From NCBI GenBank assembly GCA_907164885.2, contig OU015496.1, positions 140,030,685 through 140,094,684 on the forward strand: a stretch of DNA of 64,000 nucleotides. Direction: 5' to 3'. Position numbers and translations under genes: made by a program. This DNA comes from Dolomedes plantarius. Taxonomy: Eukaryota > Arthropoda > Arachnida > Araneae > Dolomedidae. Every line of letters starts with the position of its first letter. Position 1 is the first letter of the stretch. The notes beneath the pieces were generated by a model. It was not told the origin of the DNA, did not search any database, and saw only the letters and a program-made list of their open reading frames with translations. This document shows positions 57,603 through 64,000 of the stretch, piece by piece.

Positions 57603-57902
57603 TTTCTATATAAGCGTTTATGAATGGATTTGAAATTGTTTAAGTTGGATTTCACGTTTACTGAAACAAATCACTTGAACGCAGGCAAATCCTTTAATCG
57701 ATGTCGATATCAGCCAGTTTAATTGAACGTTTTGACTAAAACTCATCGAGACATTTCTGGGAAGGAAAGTTACGATATAAGATTGTAATAAGGTTAGAAA
57801 TTTATAGAAACAAGATTTCTCTGCCGTTAGGGAGATATATAAATGAAATCGAAAAAATTTACAAATTAATGCCTCATCGTCTTGAATGATCAAGGCGACT
57901 GC

Positions 57903-58160
57903 GATGGCGACTCTCTGAGCGGCCAGCACAAGAACGTCCATGCCTTAGTCAGTATTCGAACCCGGACCCACTCGTGGTTTCAAACACTATACGATGTAGG
58001 CGGAAAAAATGTAATAATTTGTTTCAGCATTTCTTACTCATCATTTAATCTGTAGTAAAAAGCTTAAAAAGTTTTTTAACCTCTTTATTTATTTTTTTTT
58101 TTTTTGCTTCCAATCTATAAAAATAATTTTTTAATTATGGAAATTATCCCTCATTCTTGA
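57903..58160 (-). repeat. Right arm of the inverted repeat
   Basis: Reverse complement of 56323-56580, including the B-box-like GGGTTCGAATAC. A poly-T run at 58089-58105 differs in length between the arms. Confidence 0.85.
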
Positions 58161-58505
58161 CGATGATCATTCAAGACGGTAACATTGAATAGAATTAAAC
58201 AAAAATGTAGAATAGCGTTATAAGTTTATGATTAAGATCAAGCACTCACACTTCTTTACAAATATCTAAAAGCAGCAATAACTTTGAATAAGGTAAGCTT
58301 ATGAGGTCGCGAAGAAACCTCAAGTGTATTAAATAGTTGTCTGGGAAGCCAACTAAATTGAAGGCACAAACTTCTGTAGCCATTATTACAGATTAAATCA
58401 ATGCACAAAATTGTTAAAATTTTAATTAATTATATATATATATCTATCCTTAAAAATTGTGTGCCTTAAAAATTGTGTACAGTTATTTAATATATCATTT
58501 CTAAC
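58161..58505. other. No recognisable gene
   Basis: AT-rich spacer before a large TA repeat. Confidence 0.5.
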
Positions 58506-58510
58506 TTTTG

Positions 58511-58584
<74 letters not shown>

Positions 58585-58675
58585 TATATATATATATATA
58601 TGATATATATATATATCTATATGCGTTGATATATATATAGAGGTTCTATATATATATATATATATATATCTTATA
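58506..58675. repeat. Long, interrupted (TA)n tract
   Basis: About 170 bp of TA repeats with short breaks (GCA, GA, CTATATGCGTTGA), abutting the Helitron 5' end. Confidence 0.9.
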
Positions 58676-59520
58676 TCTTATATATATAAAAGAGCTTGTC
58701 TGTTTGTTTGTCCGCTATAGAATCATAGACTGTTTCACCCACCGGGACCAAATTCGGCACAGTTAATGTTTAGGACCCGAGAAACTTAAATCAGCAAAAA
58801 CGAAGTTTGGGGCTCAATTAGTTTTTTTTAAATTAATGTTTTAATGATTTTTTGTGCCCGTAAGAGGTGCGAGACCCCCTGTGGATACAGACGTTCAGTG
58901 AAATCCGAACCTATCCCTTTTCCCCCGCGCGGGAGAAGAGGGGGTGCGCGAGGGGTGACAGCTTCATGGTAATAACCTTTGGCCTTGCTAACTGACTGAC
59001 TGACTAACTGACAGATAACGCCCAGTCCAAACCGTTGGACATAAAGAGCTAAAATTTTGCATGGTGATTCTTCTATAGTGGAGTTTATACTGGAGGGGTG
59101 AACTTTGGAAAAAAGCGCGTCTCTTGGGTGATGTGGAACAAACTGAGCTTTTAAGGGAAAAATAAATAATAAAGGCAAATGTAAATTATAAAACTTATTT
59201 CTAATTAAACAGGGGATCAAACAAATCTAATTAAATCTAATTAAACAGTAAACTTATTCAATCCAAACCTGCGAATCACGCAACACTGTGTTATTATTTC
59301 TCAATAAAATCAGACGTATAATCAGACGAAGGTCCGCAGGCTCAAAGTTTCTTTCTTTCTTATTGTTTGTACATCATTTCAGTAGAAACGCGCTAAGAGC
59401 ATTCTGTCTGGCCAGATGAACATGAAGAGCGGGGGTTGCAGCCCAGTATTTTTTTGATGGAATGCATCAAAATTTTTATATCTATATATCTACCCGGGCA
59501 TCGCCGGGCAATAATGCTAG
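58676..59520 (+). mobile_element. Helitron-like element, family 2, copy 2 (longer form)
   Basis: Start TCTTATATATATAAAAGAGC; end CCCGGGCATCGCCGGG hairpin, CAATAATG, CTAG|T. Contains GACTGACTGACT and AACCGTTGGACATAAAGAGCTAAAATTTTGCA, the same internal block as family 1, which the shorter copy at 44991 lacks. Confidence 0.85.
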
Positions 59521-59825
59521 TATATATATATATAAACTCCACAAAGGAGGATTTCTTCTAAGTACTCACCCATACACTTATTAACTGTTTCGTCTCTCTT
59601 TTGGGGACGTTCCCTGAACTTCCAACAATAGTTTTACAGTAAAAATTCACAACGATCCTTCTATACCAGTGACTCTCAATCGTTTTATTTCTAGCCCCCT
59701 CCCCCTCCGGATGATCTTCAGACCCTACGCCCACCCCTAGTCCCAAAAAACGTAAGTATAACCAGCAAAATACATTCTACACGTATTTTTTGCTAAAAAT
59801 CCGTGCATCACTCACGCCTCCCAGG
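59521..59825. other. No recognisable gene
   Basis: Spacer with a C-rich patch (59694-59740). Confidence 0.5.
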
Positions 59826-60553
59826 TTAAGGCGACAATGGACCATGAAAAACTTTTTTTTATTTATTAACCAATTGCTATGAAATTTTGTATACTTATAC
59901 AGTGTTGTTTAGAGATGAAAATTCTAAATTAAAAAAAAAACAGAATGTATTTAGTTAAGATATTAATTAAAATCAGTTTGTTAATTACTGTATTTAAAAA
60001 TGATCCATGCGCATTAATTTTTGTCTCAGATATCTAATTTTCTCTCTTAAGCTAGCTTTATATAGTTATAATAAAAGTTAGTAGCAATATTTCATTTTCA
60101 GTCATATTTATAAAAACTAGAAAAGAAATCGATAAAAATAGGTCTTTCATACAAAATTTTATCAAAAAAATTTTTTTATTGTACAAATTTTAAGTTGTTT
60201 TAAAATAGTATAATGAATTGATTACTAAGTTTTATTCTAACATATATATAAATAATCATTTTATGAAATTTTATGAAAATTCAAGAAAAATTATGACGCA
60301 TGGAACATTTTGAACTTACCGAAAAGACATGAAAACTTGTTTTGCGAAAATGGCATTTAAAGTTTTAATTTGACTAACATTTCCATTGTTTACGTTTGAA
60401 AAAAATACTTATAACTTGGTTAATAATGATCGGATCAACATACTTTCTATTAAAATTTAAAGCTGATGAGTTGCAGAATCATTTTCTGAAAGCAAAAAAA
60501 AAATTGTTTTGGGGACATATTTTTGTCAATCTGAAGGTCCATTGTCGCCTTAA
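59826..60553. mobile_element. Second TTAA MITE (GGCGACAATGGACC ends)
   Basis: Element 59830-60549 (720 bp), ends GGCGACAATGGACCAT and the complement of GGCGACAATGGACCTT, with TTAA at 59826-59829 and 60550-60553. Non-coding and AT-rich inside. Ends beginning GGC with a TTAA target resemble MITE-T, but the sequences are otherwise unrelated. Confidence 0.85.
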
Positions 60554-61783
60554 GGCTGCTTTGTACTAACTCTATTGGATTCGCTCACCTCAATTTTAAC
60601 CTATGGAGAAAACGTGTCCAATGATTGCCGACTTGGATTTAAAGATTTTAACGTAGGATTACGTTCCTCCATAACGGTCCTTCGGAAAGCAAAATTTCAG
60701 ACGCTAAAACCGTCCGTCCGTACCTCGCGAGTTATAATTTTGGCAGCGTGCCAAACCCAGTCTGTATCGCTTGGATAAGCAGTAAACAGTTAAACAGAAA
60801 AGTACCAAAATGTGTCAAAATAACGTATAGCTCAAAATTGTATAGCTCAATTTTGTCATTAATATATGCATCTTTCTATATACGTACATATATATAGATA
60901 CATATATACAGAACACCTACATACATATATACATACAAAAGAGGTAAGCAACGATAAGTAATCCTACGTTGAAAACTCTCGATAGTTTCGTTAGAAGAGA
61001 CTACCTGAAATCTTTTTAAAAATTGTGCTTCGTAATAGAGTGAGAAATTTTACACCTTGGAGAGTTTTTCGATTTTCAAAAAATAAAATGCAAATAATAT
61101 TTTAAAATTTAAGTTATTCTTGGAAAAAATCTGGTATAGTGTGTTTTAAACGCTCATCAATTCCTTTGTTGGACAAAATTTATAAAAGGAATCCTGTTGT
61201 GAGGTGCAGAGGAAAGATCAGGCTATCTGAAAATATCATTTTTATTACCATGTTTTTATTAACTCGCTTTCTTGTTTGTTTGCGTGTTTGTGTGTTTGTC
61301 CCGTACAAATCTTGCAATCGATTTTTAACTAACTTCCCGACTAGCTAGACCTTTGAAACTTTTAGAATAGGTGAGAACATGAAGACAATGCAATACTTTA
61401 ACACTTTTAGCCATCTTGAAGCAGAATTAAATTCATTTTCAGTTATTTTCAGTTAATTTTGTTTTGTAGACTGGCGCAGCCATCTATTGGCCGGGACGGG
61501 AACGAAAAGTTAAACGCAAGTTAACGTCCAATTAACTTCATTTTCTTTCAAGTTGATGGGATAATTTATCAAAAAAAATTTTTAAAACTATTTATTAATA
61601 CATAGAATTGTCAAGTTTATATGATTCAACAGAAAATTTAAAAACATGGTATATAAAAAGTTCTTTTTATCTTGTAATTATTATTGGATTATCAGCATTT
61701 ATGTAGCCGTAAATAGACAAATTTTCTCCGTATGTTAACATGGAGGTGAGCCAATCCAGTAGGTTAGTACAAAACAGCCGTAA
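60550..61783 (+). mobile_element. MITE-T copy E, long form
   Basis: Element 60554-61779 (1226 bp), left TTAA at 60550-60553, right GTAA at 61780-61783 (mutated TTAA). Terminal inverted repeats of about 70 bp. Carries repeat D at 60650-61010 and the long interior shared with copy C. No coding capacity. Confidence 0.85.
60650..61010 (+). repeat. Repeat D copy 3
   Basis: AACGTAGGATTACG start, GTAATCCTACGTT at 60958-60970, end near GACTACCTGAAAT. Inserted about 60 bp nearer the MITE terminus than in copy A. Confidence 0.85.
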
Positions 61784-62189
61784 CCAGATTACTCTTATGA
61801 AATTAAAGATCGTTCTAGATCATTTCTTACTGAATGAAATCGTCCTATAGAGGTTTGTTGTAGTTGAAGAAGAGTGTATGAAGATTAGAAGACGTCAGAG
61901 GATAACTATCCCCACAACATATCGGTGTATCCTGAATATTTATCCCCTCAGAAATTTTAATTCGTTAAGCACTGACTTCAAGTGAACTCCTATATCAGCC
62001 ATATATATAACTTTAAATACTTTTATGGATATTATACATAATACTCACAAAATGGTTTTACTAAAGTCTAGGGTAGTTATATCTGAAAAAATATGAACGG
62101 TTGAATAACTGCGGTCAAGAAAAGACAAGAAAAATATCATTTTCGAATGTTAATTGCCAGTGCCAAAATTTGCATCACGGGTTACAATA
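61784..62189. other. No recognisable gene
   Basis: AT-rich unique spacer. Confidence 0.5.
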
Positions 62190-63712
62190 TACACTGGTGA
62201 AATTAAGAGAATTTGCATATTTTATCGAATTTTATGTAAAGAACTGAACTGAATGTAAAACCACTGCTTCTAGACAAAAATTCAAATCTTGTACGTCAAA
62301 TACGTAAGCGTACACGCGTGTGTAGCCGGAGCCAGTAGAGAAACAGGCTTTATAAGCGTGCGTAAGTTAAGACGCATTTCGTTCGCTAGCACACCTCGGC
62401 GAATTTCTTGGTGTTATTTTGTAGCAACCGGTTAATTTCAAATTGTAACAGTAAACATGAGTAACCACCAAAGTTTAGATGATGGAATGAGGTGGCGAAT
62501 TGTGGGGAGGCTAGAAGCAGGCCAATCACAAATCCAAATTTGTAGAGAGTTCAATTTAACGCCCAGCGTCGTGTGTAACTTATGGAAATAGTTCCAGGAT
62601 ACCGGATCCATCGAGTGAAAGCCTGGGCAAGGTCGTCCAAGAGCCACGACGGCCAGAGAACATCCCATTTGTCGATTATAGCGAGGCGTAACAGGAGTGC
62701 TACAACTTCTCAGCTCTCTCGTGACTTGTATGCAGCCACAGGAACACGTGTTTCAAGGATGACTGTTTCCAAAAGACTTCATGAGAGAGGGTTGTTTGCA
62801 AGAAGACCTGCTTTTTGCGTCCCGCTCAATTCTACGAACAGGAGAATCCGTTTATCATGGTGCAGAGAGCATAGAGATTGGAGTATGGATCAATGGGCAA
62901 CCGTTCAATTCACTGATGAGTCCCGGTTCAGCCTAAACACTGATTCTCGCAGTACGTTCATATGGAGAGAACCAGGGACTCTCTACCTACCCTCCAATGT
63001 CCGCGAAATCGACCATTATGGCGGAGGAGGTTTAATGGTCTGGGCAAGCACCATGTTGGATGGTCGCACACCTCTCCATGTCTTTGAAAGAGGCACTGTG
63101 ACTGGTGTGAGGTAGAGGGATGAAGTCTTGCCCTATGTTCGCCTTTCCAGGGGTGCAGTTGGCCCCGAGTTCATTTTAATGGACGATAACGCGAGGCCAC
63201 ATAGAGCTCTTCTGGTCGACGAATTTCTAGAGAGTGAGGATATTCGCCGGATGGATTGGCCAGCCAGATCTCCAGACCTTAACCCCTATAGAGCATGTCT
63301 GGGACGCTCTGGGGAGGGCAATTGCAACTCGCAACCCCCCTCCGAGAACCATCCAGGGAATGAAAACAGCGTTTCTGAACGAGTGGGACCAATTGCCACA
63401 GGAAATGATAAACTGCCTTATTTCAAGTATGAAATCACGCTGCGAGACCTGTATATCTGTAACAGGGGACCATACCCCCTATTAACCCATCTATTAACCC
63501 AGTTTTTTGTTTATTCTGCAACCGCTGTTTCATACCTTCCGACTCCAACGAGTGTTACGCACGATCATGCGTGTGTATTACAATTATTGAATGGTTATTT
63601 GTTTTGTATTGTATCAATGTATGTACATATTAAATTTCATTAAAATCGGTACAGTAGTTCTCGAGATAATCGAACAAGTCTGCAAATTCTCTTAATTTCT
63701 TACACCAGTGTA
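62190..63712 (+). mobile_element. Tc1-like transposon, third lineage, decayed
   Basis: Element 62192-63710 (1519 bp) with TA on both sides. Inverted ends CACTGGTGAAATTAAGAGAA and the complement of CACTGGTGTAAGAAATTAAGAGAA. Shares only the CACTGGTG start with the element at 11310, so it belongs to a related but distinct family. Confidence 0.95.
62457..63485 (+). pseudogene. Tc1 family transposase, inactivated
   Basis: The ATG at 62457 opens the HTH (G-M-R-W-R-I-V-G-R-L-E-A-G-Q-S-Q-I-Q-I-C-R-E-F). It breaks early: TAG at 62589, another stop, and a frameshift near 62640-62680. The DDE core is complete: F-T-D-E-S-R-F-S, F-I-L-M-D-D-N-A-R-P-H-R and S-P-D-L-(frameshift)-N-P-I-E-H-V-W-D. A further TAG lies at 63113. 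The C-terminus S-V-T-G-D-H-T-P-Y is as in its relative at 12677 (R-G-D-H-T-S-Y). About 342 codons if undamaged. Confidence 0.9.
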
Positions 63713-63753
63713 GTTATTGTACAAAATATAATACTATAAGATCTGTAAGAGTA

Positions 63754-64000
63754 CAGGTAGCTCTCCTACAGCACGTCATCTTACATCATGGTTTCGCTCT
63801 AACATGATAGGATAAATTGTGCTGATAGGATTTGCATAACACTGCAACCTGTAACACGGTTTTGCTCTAACACGATAAAAAAATGCGAAAACCTTTTTAC
63901 AACACTGTACTTCTACAGCACTAGATAACATGATTTTTGTTTCACACATTTCAAAACTAAATTACCTTAAAATAATGGCGGGAAGGAATAATGAACTATA
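63754..64000 (+). mobile_element. Second pogo/Tigger copy, cut by the window end
   Basis: TA|CAGGTAGCTCTCCTACAGCACG, then AACACGGTTT.GCTCTAACACGATA repeats. It matches 38398-38150 in reverse and continues past the window. Confidence 0.8.

Overview
This is AT-rich, repeat-dense animal DNA. The organism is most likely an arthropod and probably an araneomorph spider. That is my inference from the style of the Tc1-like transposases, the BEL/Pao retrotransposon, the jockey/R1-type LINE pieces and the tRNA-derived SINEs; no mitochondrial or rRNA marker is present. There are no bacterial operons, no CRISPR array and no convincing functional tRNA gene. Almost everything recognisable is a transposable element. 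Many can be bounded exactly because their target-site duplications (TSDs) are still readable.

The only clear host gene is one exon on the minus strand at 14386-14719: the zinc-finger exon 1 of an IRF2BP-family transcriptional co-regulator, in a GC/CpG-rich island with a canonical splice donor. The 14 kb to its left would be its first intron if the next exon lies beyond the window. A possible non-coding first exon with a strong GTAAGT donor lies at about 55600-55815 (+).

Layout. 1-4.6 kb: a LINE RNase H scrap, then a complete but dead hAT element (293-4636, 8-bp TSD) carrying a nested SINE. 6.2-8.6 kb: a LINE ORF1 without ORF2, and a SINE. 9.9-13.7 kb: a small hAT element, then a Tc1 element in one arm of a local duplication whose other arm is the empty site. 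14-16 kb: the IRF2BP exon and a Helitron-like repeat. 16.8-29.7 kb: a nest of four layers. A TTAA MITE holds a second repeat ('D'), which holds a BEL/Pao retrotransposon with apparently identical LTRs, whose pol is split by a 6.17-kb terminal-inverted-repeat element containing a possible spliced gene. 30-36 kb: Helitron, SINE, MITEs and a small hAT. 37.5-42.8 kb: a pogo/Tigger remnant, LINE 3' end, and DUF4817-type mariner relatives with a 245-bp tandem array. 43.2-45.5 kb: a hAT shell filled by an almost intact Tc1, a hAT MITE and a Helitron. 47-52.6 kb: a duplicated locus, several SINEs, and a piggyBac remnant inside a SINE. 53.7-64 kb: LINE 3' end, Helitrons, an inverted repeat, TTAA MITEs, a third Tc1 element, and the edge of a second Tigger copy.

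Transposases and polymerases of at least eight classes are present (hAT, Tc1, DUF4817 mariner-like, pogo, piggyBac, BEL, LINE, and Helitron ends). All coding copies carry stops, frameshifts or deletions. The least damaged are the Tc1 at 43363-44771 (one stop) and the BEL element (one stop plus the insertion). The SINEs share a 3' domain and a CAA-rich tail resembling the local LINE tails, which suggests LINE-driven mobilisation. All repeat names (SINE-A to E, MITE-T, D, Helitron-1 to 3) are local labels, not database names.
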